Both the position numbers and the translations under genes were made by a program. Positions 16,035 through 25,069 of a DNA stretch of 64,000 bases are shown here, piece after piece; position 1 is the stretch's first letter; every line of letters starts with the position of its first letter. The notes under the pieces were generated by a model. It had not been told where the DNA came from and ran no database searches. It saw only the letters and a list, made by a program, of their open reading frames with translations. Source of the stretch: Bradyrhizobium sp. BTAi1 (lineage in GTDB: Bacteria; Pseudomonadota; Alphaproteobacteria; Rhizobiales; Xanthobacteraceae); NCBI RefSeq assembly GCF_000015165.1, contig NC_009485.1:4731501-4795500 (forward strand), in the 5' to 3' direction.

Positions 16035-17315
16035 TCACTCGTAGCGAAGCGCTTCGACCGGGTCTAAGCGGGCGGCGCGCCAGGATGGGTAGAGCGTGGC
16101 CAGAAAAGACAAAGTCAGAGCCATGATGACCACCGCGCTCGTCTCGCCGGCATCGATCTCAGCCGGCAGCTTCGACAGGAAGTACAGGGTCGGATCGAAC
16201 AAATCCGTGTTGGTCAACCATGACAGAAACAACCGGATGGTCTCGATGTTCATGCAGATCAGGAGACCAACGATGAAGCCGGTGAGGGTCCCGACCACGC
16301 CGATCGAGGCGCCGGTGATCAGGAAAATCCGCATGATCGCGCCCTGCGACGCCCCCATCGTCCTGAGCACCGCGATATCCTGGCCCTTGTCCTTCACCAG
16401 CATGATCAGGCCCGAGACAATGTTGAGCGCGGCGACCAGCACGATCAGCGTCAGGATCAGGAACATCACGTTGCGCTCGACCTGGAGCGCGTTGAAGAAG
16501 GTCGAATTGCGCTGGCGCCAGTCGACCAGGAACACCGGACGGCCCGCCGCCTCGGTCACCGTCTTGCGAAACTGCTCCACCTTGTCCGGATTGCTGGTGA
16601 AGATCTCGATCGCGGTGACGTCGTTGTTGCGGTTGAAATAGGCCTGCGCTTCCGACAACGGCATGAACACGAAGCTCGAATCATATTCCGACATGCCGAT
16701 CTCGAACACCGCCGCGACCTTATAGGGCTTGATGCGCGGCGTCGTGCCCATCGGCGTCACGGCGCCCTTCGGCGCCACCAGGGTGATGCTGTCGCCCGCA
16801 TGCAGCGACAACAGGTCGGCCAGCCGGCGGCCGATCGCGACGCCCTGGCCCTCGTCGAAGCCTTCGAGCGTGCCCTGCTTGATGTTCTTGGCGATCGACG
16901 TCAGGTTGACGAGATCCTGCGAGCGGATGCCGCGGATGAACACGCCCGATGCGTTGAAGGGCGACGAGCCGAGACCCTGGCCGTCGACCACGGGCGCCGC
17001 AAGGCGGATGCCCTGCACCTGCGAGATCCGCTCGGAGACATCCTTCCAGTCGGTCAGTGGCGACTCCAGCGGCTGCACGAGCAGGTGTCCGTTGAGACCG
17101 AGGATCTTGTCGAGCAGCTCCTTTCGGAAGCCATTCATGACCGCCATCACGATGATCAAGGTCGCGACGCCGAGCATGATGCCGAGGAAGGAGAAGCCGG
17201 CAATGACGGAGATGAACCCTTCCCGACGCCGCGCACGCAGATAGCGCCCCGACAGCATCCACTCGAAGGGGGCGAAGGGCACGGTCTGCTGGGGTTCGGT
17301 CATGGTTTCATCCAT
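16035..17315 (-). CDS. lolC: lipoprotein-releasing system permease LolC/LolE
   Basis: 426 residues from an ATG at 17313-17315 (MDETMTEPQ); an alternative ATG lies at 17301-17303. One N-terminal membrane helix (about 33-57, FISVIAGFSFLGIMLGVATLIIVMAV, preceded by RARRREG), a large periplasmic domain (about 60-290) and three C-terminal FtsX-type helices match the LolC/E topology. Alphaproteobacteria usually have a single LolC/E-type protein, and only one is seen here, so it probably works as a homodimer with LolD. The upstream neighbour is proS, a common arrangement in the order. Confidence 0.94.
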   Translation of the reverse strand: MDETMTEPQQTVPFAPFEWMLSGRYLRARRREGFISVIAGFSFLGIMLGVATLIIVMAVMNGFRKELLDKILGLNGHLLVQPLESPLTDWKDVSERISQVQGIRLAAPVVDGQGLGSSPFNASGVFIRGIRSQDLVNLTSIAKNIKQGTLEGFDEGQGVAIGRRLADLLSLHAGDSITLVAPKGAVTPMGTTPRIKPYKVAAVFEIGMSEYDSSFVFMPLSEAQAYFNRNNDVTAIEIFTSNPDKVEQFRKTVTEAAGRPVFLVDWRQRNSTFFNALQVERNVMFLILTLIVLVAALNIVSGLIMLVKDKGQDIAVLRTMGASQGAIMRIFLITGASIGVVGTLTGFIVGLLICMNIETIRLFLSWLTNTDLFDPTLYFLSKLPAEIDAGETSAVVIMALTLSFLATLYPSWRAARLDPVEALRYE

Positions 17316-17409
17316 CGCGCGATCATCCCATGATTCGGGCCGATTGTGGCCGGATTGGCCAGGAGGAGCCGAGCGGCCCGGTGGATAATCCGACGACCGA
17401 ACGAATGGC

Positions 17410-18744
17410 TCAGCCGGCGACGGTTCCGCCGCCGAGCCTCGCCACGACATCGGCCGGCGACATCATTTGCCGCGCGCCATCGCTGCGGGTCTTCACCTCG
17501 ACCTTGCCTTCGGCAAGGCTCTTGGGTCCGACCATGATCTGCCAGGGAATGCCGATCAGATCGGCCGTGGCGAATTTGCCGCCGGCGCGCTGCTCGGTGT
17601 CGTCATAGAGCACGTCGACGCCCTTGGCGAGGAGATCACGATAAAGCTGCTCACAGGCGGCGTCGGTATCGGAGCCGCCCTGCTTCAGATTGAGGATCAC
17701 AGCCCGGAACGGTGCCACCTCCTCCGGCCATTTGATGCCGGCATCATCATGACAGGCCTCGATGATGGCACCGGCGAGCCGCGACACGCCGACGCCGTAG
17801 GAGCCACCATGGATGGTGACCTCCGCTCCGTCGGGGCCCGCCACCAGCGCCTTCATCGGCTCGGAATATTTGGTGCCAAAATAGAAGATCTGGCCAACTT
17901 CGATGCCGCGGGTGTGGAGGCGCCGCTCCTCTGGCACTTCGGCCTCGAAGCGGGCCCCATCATGGACGTCCTCGGTCGCGGCGTAGAGCGAGGTCCATTG
18001 CTTGATGATCGGCGTCAGGTCGCCGTCATAATCGACGGACGCCGGCGGGATCGGCAGGTCGAGGACGTCGCGGTCGCAATACACGCCGGACTCGCCAGTC
18101 TCGGCGAGCACGATGAATTCATGGCTGAGATCGCCGCCGATCGGGCCGGTCTCGGCGCGCATCGGAATGCCCTTGAGGCCCATCCGCGCGAAAGTGCGCA
18201 GATAGGCCACGAACATCTTGTTATAGGCGCGCCGCGCGCCGGCCTCGTCGAGGTCGAACGAATAGGCGTCCTTCATCAGGAATTCGCGGCCACGCATCAC
18301 GCCGAAGCGCGGACGCTGCTCGTCGCGGAATTTCCATTGGATATGATAGAGATTGAGCGGCAGGTTACGGTAGGACTTCACATAGGCACGGAAGATGTCC
18401 GTGATCATTTCCTCGTTGGTCGGCCCGTACAGCAACTCGCGCTTGTGGCGATCGCTGATGCGCAGCATCTCCGGACCATAGGCATCGTAGCGGCCGCTCT
18501 CGCGCCAGAGATCGGCGAGCTGCAGGGTCGGCATCAACAGCTCCAGCGCCCCGGCGCGGTTCTGCTCCTCGCGCACGATCTGCTCGATCTTCTTCAGTAC
18601 CTTGAAGCCAAGCGGCAGCCAGGCATAGATGCCGGCGGCCTCCTGCCGCAGCATCCCCGCGCGCAGCATCAGCCGGTGCGAGACGATCTCCGCCTCCTTC
18701 GGATTTTCTTTCAGAATGGGCAGGAAAAACCGCGACAAACGCAT
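17410..18744 (-). CDS. proS: prolyl-tRNA synthetase, short alphaproteobacterial type
   Basis: 444 residues. Class II synthetase charging tRNA-Pro. The start MRLSRFFLPILKENPKEAEIVSHRL is typical for the rhizobial form, and the ATG at 18742-18744 was chosen because the sequence upstream is not conserved-looking. Motif 2 (KFRDEQRPRFGVMRGREFLMKDAYSF) and motif 3 (HGGSYGVGVSRLAGAI) are intact. At 444 residues it lacks the YbaK-like editing insert of the E. coli enzyme, which is normal for this clade. The C-terminal anticodon-binding domain follows (PFRAVILNLKQ, KFATADLIGIPWQIMVG). Confidence 0.96.
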   Translation of the reverse strand: MRLSRFFLPILKENPKEAEIVSHRLMLRAGMLRQEAAGIYAWLPLGFKVLKKIEQIVREEQNRAGALELLMPTLQLADLWRESGRYDAYGPEMLRISDRHKRELLYGPTNEEMITDIFRAYVKSYRNLPLNLYHIQWKFRDEQRPRFGVMRGREFLMKDAYSFDLDEAGARRAYNKMFVAYLRTFARMGLKGIPMRAETGPIGGDLSHEFIVLAETGESGVYCDRDVLDLPIPPASVDYDGDLTPIIKQWTSLYAATEDVHDGARFEAEVPEERRLHTRGIEVGQIFYFGTKYSEPMKALVAGPDGAEVTIHGGSYGVGVSRLAGAIIEACHDDAGIKWPEEVAPFRAVILNLKQGGSDTDAACEQLYRDLLAKGVDVLYDDTEQRAGGKFATADLIGIPWQIMVGPKSLAEGKVEVKTRSDGARQMMSPADVVARLGGGTVAG

Positions 18745-18821
18745 GGGCGAGGCCTTCGAGATTCGGTTCGGGCTGGCGCAGTCAAACCGGATCAGGCGGC
18801 AAAACACAAGACTGGGATTGA

Positions 18822-18842
18822 GAAAAAGCGGCTAAGCCGCCG
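18822..18842 (-). terminator. rho-independent terminator of the metal operon
   Basis: On the minus strand GCGGC-TTA-GCCGC (18828-18840) is followed by TTTTTC. It lies about 105 bases after the TlpA-like gene stop and just before proS, so it separates the two units. Confidence 0.75.
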
Positions 18843-18945
18843 GATTCCCAATCATTTTACCGGTTTGGCTGAAGCGGCAGATGAACGCGCCGCAAGCGCC
18901 GGTGGCGACGGCCGCAACGGTGGCCGCCGGCGCGCCCCGGACCGC

Positions 18946-19443
18946 CTATTGCGGCCGCCCCTGTTCCGACGACCATTTGTCGAGATCGCTGATCTCGGCG
19001 CTGCCCTCGATGGTCGAGATCGCGCCGTCGCGGGTGACCAGCATGGTACGGGGAATGTCACCTTGCCAGCTGGGATCGACCTCGAACCTGAGACGCTCGA
19101 CATAGCCGTCGTTGAAGATGAAGTTTTCGGCGGCGGCGAGGCCCGCTTTGTCCAGCATGCTCTGGGTCGCGGCGTTCAGGTTGGGCACGAGGTCGGCGCT
19201 GACCGTGACGACGTCGATGTCGGGATGTTCGGCCATGAACTTGCCGAGTTGCGGCAGTTCGATCTTGCAGGGACCGCACGTCACGCCCCAGAAATGGATC
19301 AGGGTCGGCCGCCCCGCATGGGCGCGCAGCACCTCGCGCCAGCTGCCGCGCTCGAACGGCTTCAGCGCTGGCGGAGCCGCGGCGCTCGACGCCGCGCAGG
19401 CGACCATGCCGCCGATGACAAGACCCAACACTGCCCGCTTCAT
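18946..19443 (-). CDS. TlpA-like periplasmic thioredoxin
   Basis: 165 residues. Signal peptide (1-23, MKRAVLGLVIGGMVACAASS) then a TlpA/ResA-type thioredoxin fold. The redox motif is TCGPC with Cys56 and Cys59, preceded by LIHFWGV. The cis-Pro region is IPRTMLVTRDG. Such proteins reduce or exchange disulfides in the periplasm and can keep copper-binding cysteines reduced. The ATG overlaps the stop of the beta-propeller gene (ATGA), and this is the last gene of the seven-gene unit, just before a terminator. Its likely partners are the Cys-rich propeller and DUF2946 proteins of the same operon, an inference from position. Confidence 0.9.
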   Translation of the reverse strand: MKRAVLGLVIGGMVACAASSAAAPPALKPFERGSWREVLRAHAGRPTLIHFWGVTCGPCKIELPQLGKFMAEHPDIDVVTVSADLVPNLNAATQSMLDKAGLAAAENFIFNDGYVERLRFEVDPSWQGDIPRTMLVTRDGAISTIEGSAEISDLDKWSSEQGRPQ

Positions 19444-20678
19444 GACTCGTCTCCGATCGCCTGCAGCCGATAGCCGTCCGCCTTGGTCATCCACGACAAG
19501 AACACCTTGCCGCCATGAGCGACCAGCAATGGATGGTCGGACGCATTGTCCGTGCTGGCGACCGCCCGCGGCTTCGACCAGGTCTCGCCATCGTCCCTGG
19601 ATTGCATGACCATGACGGTGGTCCGCTCGCCATCGAACTCCTTCCACACCAGCGTCGTGGCCTCGGGCGTCGCCAGCAGATAAGGCCGCGTCGGATTGCG
19701 GTCGGCCTGCCCGATCGCCAGGGGCTCGGAGAAGGTTCGTCCGCCGTCGCGCGAATGCGCATAGAACAGCCCCTTGCGGACCTTGCCGCTGGTGAACCAG
19801 GCGACATGGTAAGTGCCGCCCGGCGCCACGGTCAGGCTGGGCCCCTGGTGCGGGCACGCCTTGATCTGCCAATCGTCGGTGCTCACCCGATGCAGCTCGC
19901 CGGGCGTTGCGAGATCGCTGAACGTGATCACGGCATGGTCGCGCACACCGCCATCGAAGATGTTGCGGAACATCACCACCGGGCGTCCGGGCCCGGCGAA
20001 CGCCACGCCGAGCCTGCAGCATTCGCAGGTGTTGTCCTGGGCCAGCGTCGCCTCGGCGTAGGTTGCGCCGCCATCGCGCGACGACGCGAAGAACAAGCCA
20101 GCCCCGTCATAGGAGCGCCCAGCCGCCTTCGCCGGAGCGCGGTTGCGCTTGTCGAGCCACGCCACAAACACCGTACCGTCCTGGTCGAGCGCCAGCGCCT
20201 CGAAGCGCTGGCTCTCATTGTTCGCCGTGAGCGGGCGCGGCGGCGCGAAGCTCTTGCCGCCATCGTCTGATCGGGTGGTGAGCACCTGCCCGTTGAAGGC
20301 CTGGTCGCGGAAGATCGAGAACGCCACCGCGATGCCGCCTTTGCCGTCGACCACCAGCTTGGGCCGGGCGTCTGGCCCCCAGTCGAGGTTGAGCGGCTGC
20401 TCACTGACCGGCACGGATGCCGAATATGTCTTGCCGGCGTCGGTCGAGCTCGCCACCGAGACCCGTCCACCGGCCATCCAAGCCAGCCAGAGCTTACCGT
20501 CCTGCGCAAAGAACGGCGTGACCTTGGTGGCGCAGCGGAGCTCGGTGCCCTCGCATGCCGCATCCGAGCCGTGCTGATGCGCCATCTGGGCGTGACCAGT
20601 CAGCGGAGCGAAAACGGCGATCGCCAGTCCGAGCAGACCGCTCCTGAGCCGTGCTTTGCTTGTCATGCCGCTCCTCAT
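19440..20678 (-). CDS. Asp-box (BNR) beta-propeller protein with CECC motif
   Basis: 412 residues. Signal peptide (about 1-31, ending GHAQ) then a six-bladed sialidase-fold propeller. Five Asp boxes are visible: SSTDAGKTY (78), RSDDGGKSF (136), SSRDGGATY (199), HSRDGGRTF (308) and QSRDDGETW (359). The Arg triad of true sialidases is not evident, so I do not call it a sialidase. Unusual are HQHGSDAAC near the mature N-terminus, CECC at 218-221, and CPHQG at 275-279, which could bind metal or be redox-active. The start at 20676-20678 overlaps the TonB receptor stop (ATGA) and has a GGTGG site. Its role in metal handling is inferred from the operon. Confidence 0.8.
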   Translation of the reverse strand: MRSGMTSKARLRSGLLGLAIAVFAPLTGHAQMAHQHGSDAACEGTELRCATKVTPFFAQDGKLWLAWMAGGRVSVASSTDAGKTYSASVPVSEQPLNLDWGPDARPKLVVDGKGGIAVAFSIFRDQAFNGQVLTTRSDDGGKSFAPPRPLTANNESQRFEALALDQDGTVFVAWLDKRNRAPAKAAGRSYDGAGLFFASSRDGGATYAEATLAQDNTCECCRLGVAFAGPGRPVVMFRNIFDGGVRDHAVITFSDLATPGELHRVSTDDWQIKACPHQGPSLTVAPGGTYHVAWFTSGKVRKGLFYAHSRDGGRTFSEPLAIGQADRNPTRPYLLATPEATTLVWKEFDGERTTVMVMQSRDDGETWSKPRAVASTDNASDHPLLVAHGGKVFLSWMTKADGYRLQAIGDES

Positions 20679-23068
20679 CGGAATGCCACCTTCATGCCGG
20701 CCAGGAACGCGCGCGGGGAGCCGGCATAGATTGTTCCGGTGCCCGCCAGCCCCTGCACGCCGGTCCCCGCCACCGTGTTCTGCAGATTGTTCGCCGAGGC
20801 GATGTAGGTGCGATCGAACAGATTACGGACCTCGAAGAAGACGTTCATCGACTTGAACGTGTCTGAGGCGAGCTCGGTCTTGTAGTGGACATTCAGATTG
20901 ACCAGCTCATAGCCCGGCGCCTTGAGCAAATTCGCGTTGTCCATATAGAAGGAATCCTTCCATTGGACCTCGATGAAAGCGCCCAGCCCGGCGAATCTCC
21001 CGCTATCGTGATCGTAGCCGAGCCGCGCCGTCAGCTCGTTGGGCGATATTCCGGGGATCTTGTTGCCGGCACGATTGAAGCTGAACAGCTTCGAGGCACC
21101 CACAAGGTTCTCGGTATATTCGGTGTAGACCTGATCGAGGTAGGTGTAGGCAGCGGTGAACCGCCAACCTGGCAGGAACCTCCAGTCAGCCGCCAGTTCG
21201 ACGCCACGATGCTCCGAACGCGGGGCGTTGAAGGTGTAGGACGTGTTTTGCGTACCTGTGACGGCCTGTGTGACGAGCTCGTTGCGGAAGAACTCGTAGA
21301 AGCCCGTCGCGCTCAACGTCACCGCCCGGTTCGGCGTCCAGTCGAAGCCCACATCATAGCCCAGGTTGGTCTGCGACTGCAGCTGGGTGTTGTTACCGTT
21401 GTCTCCGGTCGGCAAAACGAACAGGTTCGAGACCTGCGGCGTGCCATAGCCGCTGGCGACACGGGCCCGCAGCAGCCAGTCGCTGTTCACCCTGTAGAGC
21501 AGCGCCAGCTCGGGAGCGAGATTGTCGAACTGCCGGTCTGCGCTGGTGATCGCGGTGGTCGCAGTGCCGACCGCGTCCTTGTAGCTATACGCCGTGTTCA
21601 CGCCACGCAGATGCGTGCGCTCCCATCCGAGCCCGGCCACCGCGGTCAGAGCCGCCGTCAGCTTGAGCTCCTCGCGCGCCCGCAGGCCATAATTCGTCGT
21701 CTCGCTCCAGGTGTTGGCGGACAGCCGGCCCAGCGCACCGTTGCCGCCGGGCACGACGAAGCGCGTATCCCCCGACGCGGTCAGCGTGTTGTAGAAGGCG
21801 CCGAAGAAGGTGGTCGATTCCAGGCCTAAGATTTCACCGCGCCGGGTGATGTCGCTCATGTAGTTGTAGGACGGATAGTCGCCGATCGCGCTGGTCGAGC
21901 CCGTAGGCTGGCTGATGTTGCGGTCGTCGAACACAAACTGGTTGCGCCAGGTCGTGTTATTGTCGAAATCATGCTCCCAGCGGCCGCCGACGATGGTACG
22001 GCGGTCGTTGCGGCCGAGCCCGGCCTGCAGCGCGGTCTCCGTGTCGACACCACCGAGCGTATTGAAGCCGTTGTTGTTGAGCGCGACGGTCGCGCAGCCG
22101 GCTGCCCGGAAGCTCCCGGTGGTGCAGCCCTGCTGATACGGGTTCTGATTGTACTGGCTCAGCGTGTAGCGCAGCGGCAACCGCGTCGTCAGATCGTTAT
22201 TGATGATCTTGACCGTGAAGCGGTCATCCGGCGTCACCTTCAGCGTGCCCAGAAAGTTCACAGTCTGGGTGTTGAACCAGCTGTTGCCGAGATAGCCGTC
22301 GCCGCGCACGTCGCTCGTGAACAGCGAGCCCTCGAAATTGCCGACCTTCTTGCCGAAAGCCATGTAGTTGCTGAGATAGCCGAAGCTGCCGCCCTCGCTG
22401 CCGATCTCGGCGCCGTCGATCGTGCCGCCCGGACGGGTGCGGAAATTGATCGCGCCGCCGGTCGCGTAATTGCCGTAGAGCGCGGAGGACGGTCCTCTGA
22501 TGACGTCGACCGCGCCATAGGCATGGGGATCGATCAGGTCGCTGCGCGACAATCCGTCCGGCTGAGTGACCGGAAAGCCGTCCTCGAACAGCACGATGTT
22601 GCGGATGGCGAAGCTGTTGCGGGCATTGGAGCCGCGGATCGAGATGCCGAGATCGCGCGGCCCGTTGCCCTGCTTCAGCGACACGCCCGGACTCTCGCGC
22701 AGGATGTCGCCGACGGTGAAGGCCGGCCGGTCGTCATAACGGCTGCGGTCGATCGTGGTCGCGGTCTGGCCGGCGGGTGCCTGGCCGAGCTGATCACGGG
22801 CGTCAGTCGCTCCGCCGACCCGGCCTGATGCCGCCTGTCCCTGGGCGGAGATATTGGTGGCGGACGCGGCGGTCGGCTTCGGCGCGCGGGCGCTGGCCGC
22901 GTTGGGCTGTGCGGCCGGCTTGCGCGTGGCCCGTGGCGTCGCGGCACGCGGCGCGTCGACGGTGACGGACGGCAATTCTCTCTCGGTCTGAGCGTGCGCG
23001 ATCGTGGCCGGCTGCAGCCACGCGATGGCGATGACGCTCACGCCACCGAGGGCATGACGACGAAACAT
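20675..23068 (-). CDS. TonB-dependent outer-membrane receptor (metal uptake candidate)
   Basis: 797 residues. Signal peptide MFRRHALGGVSVIAIAWLQP...AHAQ, an Ala/Pro-rich linker (about 40-95), the plug domain (about 110-230: VGDILRESPGVSLKQGNG, IRGSNARNSFAIRNIVLFEDG, VIRGPSSALYGNYATGGAINF) and a 22-strand barrel. Plug motifs and an energy-coupling segment near ELPSVTVDAP place it in the TonB-dependent family. The closest remembered relatives are TonB-dependent receptors found next to DUF2946 and PCuAC genes, which are annotated as copper receptors, but siderophore uptake cannot be excluded. It starts 95 bases after the DUF2946 gene. No cobalamin riboswitch fits that gap. Confidence 0.9.
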   Translation of the reverse strand: MFRRHALGGVSVIAIAWLQPATIAHAQTERELPSVTVDAPRAATPRATRKPAAQPNAASARAPKPTAASATNISAQGQAASGRVGGATDARDQLGQAPAGQTATTIDRSRYDDRPAFTVGDILRESPGVSLKQGNGPRDLGISIRGSNARNSFAIRNIVLFEDGFPVTQPDGLSRSDLIDPHAYGAVDVIRGPSSALYGNYATGGAINFRTRPGGTIDGAEIGSEGGSFGYLSNYMAFGKKVGNFEGSLFTSDVRGDGYLGNSWFNTQTVNFLGTLKVTPDDRFTVKIINNDLTTRLPLRYTLSQYNQNPYQQGCTTGSFRAAGCATVALNNNGFNTLGGVDTETALQAGLGRNDRRTIVGGRWEHDFDNNTTWRNQFVFDDRNISQPTGSTSAIGDYPSYNYMSDITRRGEILGLESTTFFGAFYNTLTASGDTRFVVPGGNGALGRLSANTWSETTNYGLRAREELKLTAALTAVAGLGWERTHLRGVNTAYSYKDAVGTATTAITSADRQFDNLAPELALLYRVNSDWLLRARVASGYGTPQVSNLFVLPTGDNGNNTQLQSQTNLGYDVGFDWTPNRAVTLSATGFYEFFRNELVTQAVTGTQNTSYTFNAPRSEHRGVELAADWRFLPGWRFTAAYTYLDQVYTEYTENLVGASKLFSFNRAGNKIPGISPNELTARLGYDHDSGRFAGLGAFIEVQWKDSFYMDNANLLKAPGYELVNLNVHYKTELASDTFKSMNVFFEVRNLFDRTYIASANNLQNTVAGTGVQGLAGTGTIYAGSPRAFLAGMKVAFR

Positions 23069-23163
23069 GATTGACTTTCCCCAATGCCGGCAGCTTCGGC
23101 CGGTCTTCCTGATCAGATGCAAAGCCGCGCGAGCCACTGCCGCGCCGGCGACGACAATCGCGG

Positions 23164-23607
23164 TCAGACGGGGAAAGGAGGCGCTCGCGGCTGGGTTTGC
23201 GACCGGGCGAGGAGATGAATCAGGCCGAGCTCGCGCCCGCGCCATGCGATCCGCACGCATCCGCGCTGCGGAGCTGCGCAGGTCGGCGCAGGCGGCGCGT
23301 CGAGAACGGCCGCGGCGTGAAGCACGCAGCACATCACGCAATCCAGGCCGCAGGCCGTGCGGTCGGTATCGCGGCTCGACGGCGGAGCATCCGGCTCGGC
23401 GTGGCAGATCACGGCGCCGGCAAGCGGATCGACCGCGGCCATGGCGGCCGCCGCCATCGCCGACGACGCCACCGGCGCCAGCAGCTGGATGATCAGTGCC
23501 AGCATCGCAAGCGGCAGAGCCCGCGCGATCCAACCGCGCCGCGCGTCGCCGTGAGCCCGGCGACGGCGCTTGCGCAACGCAATGGAGACCGCGCGGGCTG
23601 AGCTCAT
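23164..23607 (-). CDS. DUF2946 family membrane protein (second in operon)
   Basis: 147 residues. A basic N-terminus (RKRRRRAHGDARR) precedes one hydrophobic helix (about 29-58, LPLAMLALIIQLLAPVASSA). A periplasmic Cys/His region follows with Cys68-His69, Cys86, Cys90, Cys93-Cys94 and His97, then the family C-terminus QPRAPP. DUF2946 proteins are short, function unknown, and often lie next to copper genes. Here the start overlaps the stop of the DJ-1 gene (ATGA). The Cys/His set is well suited to binding a soft metal. Compared with the first copy it has a longer basic N-terminus. Confidence 0.82.
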   Translation of the reverse strand: MSSARAVSIALRKRRRRAHGDARRGWIARALPLAMLALIIQLLAPVASSAMAAAAMAAVDPLAGAVICHAEPDAPPSSRDTDRTACGLDCVMCCVLHAAAVLDAPPAPTCAAPQRGCVRIAWRGRELGLIHLLARSQTQPRAPPFPV

Positions 23608-24389
23608 GGCACGCCGATCCTGGCGCCGGCGGCGCGCGCCGCCTGCTCGGCCAAGCGGATCAGCGGCCCGCGCTGGGTCAGCACCGCCTGGGTGGCTTCC
23701 GGCCCGGCACGCTCCGGCGATCCGGCCGCGAAGGGCGGCTGCGGGTCATATTCGATCAGCAGCTGGATGCGCCGCGCGGTGTCTTCGTCGGTGAGCTGCG
23801 CGGCCAGCGCCAGGCCGAAATCGATACCCGCGGTGACGCCACCGGCCGTGATGCGGTTGCGGTCCGACACCACGCGATCCGCGATCATGGTGGCGCCCAT
23901 CAGCGGCAGCAGATCGCGCACGTACCAATGCGACGTCGCCTTATAGCCCTTCAACAGGCCCGCCGCACCGAGCAGCAACGCGCCGGTGCAGACGCTGGTG
24001 ACGAAGCGTGCGGTTTCGCCGCGCCTGGCGACGAAGTCGATCGTGCGCGGATCGTTCATGCCGTCGACGGTGCCCTTCAGCCCGCCCGGGACGAACAGCA
24101 CATCGAGCCCGGTCGCGGCGGTTTCGAAGCTGTGGGTTGGAGTCACGGGAATTCCGACATCCGTCATGACCGGAGCCATCGACGCTCCGATCAGGTGGAT
24201 GTCGGCCTGCATGATGTTGAAGACGGTCAGCGGCCCGGTGAGATCGAGCAGAATCATCCCGGGATAGACGAGCAGGCCGATGACCGGCTTGGCCGCCGGT
24301 CGCGGTGTCTCCGCAGCCCGTGCGCCCGGCAGCAGCAGGCCGGCCAGTGACCCCGCCAGAAGCGACGTGTTGAAGACGCGTCGGTCCAC
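23604..24389 (-). CDS. DJ-1/PfpI family protein with twin-arginine-like signal
   Basis: 261 residues from a GTG at 24387-24389. The N-terminus DRRVFNTSLLAGSLAGLLLPGARA looks like a twin-arginine or lipoprotein-free export signal, so the protein is probably periplasmic. The rest is a class I glutamine-amidotransferase-like DJ-1/PfpI fold, with the nucleophile-elbow Cys134 in SVCTGALLLGAAGLLKGYKA followed by TSHW. This is close to the isonitrile hydratase and AraC-type regulator subgroup, but no regulator domain is attached. It is flanked by the PCuAC gene (23-base gap) and a DUF2946 gene (ATGA overlap). Substrate unknown; an exported member inside a copper operon is unusual. Confidence 0.82.
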   Translation of the reverse strand: MDRRVFNTSLLAGSLAGLLLPGARAAETPRPAAKPVIGLLVYPGMILLDLTGPLTVFNIMQADIHLIGASMAPVMTDVGIPVTPTHSFETAATGLDVLFVPGGLKGTVDGMNDPRTIDFVARRGETARFVTSVCTGALLLGAAGLLKGYKATSHWYVRDLLPLMGATMIADRVVSDRNRITAGGVTAGIDFGLALAAQLTDEDTARRIQLLIEYDPQPPFAAGSPERAGPEATQAVLTQRGPLIRLAEQAARAAGARIGVP

Positions 24390-24412
24390 GAATGCCCCCG
24401 TCGTCCCGGACG

Positions 24413-24931
24413 CTACATCTTCATGCCCGAATGGTCGTGCTGCTTCATCATGCTGCCGCCCTCGCCGCCCGGCCCCTTGGCGCCGACCGCCTGCACCTCG
24501 AGCGTGACGGCCACCTTGCCGGCCTTCTCGAATTCCAGCGTGACCGGCAGCTTGTCGCCTTGCTTCAGCGGGCTCTTCAGCTCCATCAGCATCAGATGAT
24601 AGCCGCCCGGCGCCAGCGCGACGGTCTTGCCGGGCTCGATCACCAATCCCTTCTCCAGCGGCCGCATCGTCATCACGCCATTGTTCACCGCCATCTCGTG
24701 AACTTCGATCCGGCCGGCGACATCACCGGAGACAGCGACGAGGCGGTCCGGCGCGCCGCCCTTGTTTTCGATGGTGAGATAGCCCGCGCCGGTCTTGGCT
24801 CCGCCGGGGGTTGCGCGGCTCCAGGGCTGCGTGATCACGAGGTCACCAGCCTTCACGTCCGCGGCGAATGCCGCGGGAGAACCGGCCAGCAGGAGAGCGA
24901 GTGCAAACAGAGAGCGTCCGAGCAACGTCAT
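24413..24931 (-). CDS. periplasmic copper chaperone PCu(A)C
   Basis: 172 residues from ATG 24929-24931, with AAAGGA about eight bases upstream. Signal peptide (1-24, ending AFAAD), then the cupredoxin-like PCuAC fold. The Cu(I) site of the family is visible as His78-x-Met80, Met87/Met89, and His112-x-Met114 (GGYHLMLM). An extra Met/His-rich tail (MMKQHDHSGMKM) is a probable second copper site. In other bacteria PCuAC delivers copper to cytochrome oxidase together with Sco or TlpA-type proteins, and a TlpA-like protein ends this operon. This gene is the strongest indicator that the operon handles copper. Confidence 0.93.
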   Translation of the reverse strand: MTLLGRSLFALALLLAGSPAAFAADVKAGDLVITQPWSRATPGGAKTGAGYLTIENKGGAPDRLVAVSGDVAGRIEVHEMAVNNGVMTMRPLEKGLVIEPGKTVALAPGGYHLMLMELKSPLKQGDKLPVTLEFEKAGKVAVTLEVQAVGAKGPGGEGGSMMKQHDHSGMKM

Positions 24932-25069
24932 GTGAGGATCCTTTCGGTCGTGGTCGCGATGCGCCGGCTTCGTGCCTTGGCGCGTGTCAGTCCGCCCAAC
25001 GGGCTGGGCAGACGGCAGAAACAAAAACGAACATTTCGGGAGACAGCGGCCGCAGCGCGCGGCCACGCT

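Noticed and set aside
19440..20678. True exo-sialidase
   Set aside because: Asp boxes only show the propeller fold; the Arg triad and the nucleophile Tyr/Glu pair are not evident, and the context is metal handling.
23069..23163. Possible cobalamin riboswitch before the TonB receptor gene
   Set aside because: Only 95 bases are available, no B12-box consensus was seen, and the gene is inside an operon.
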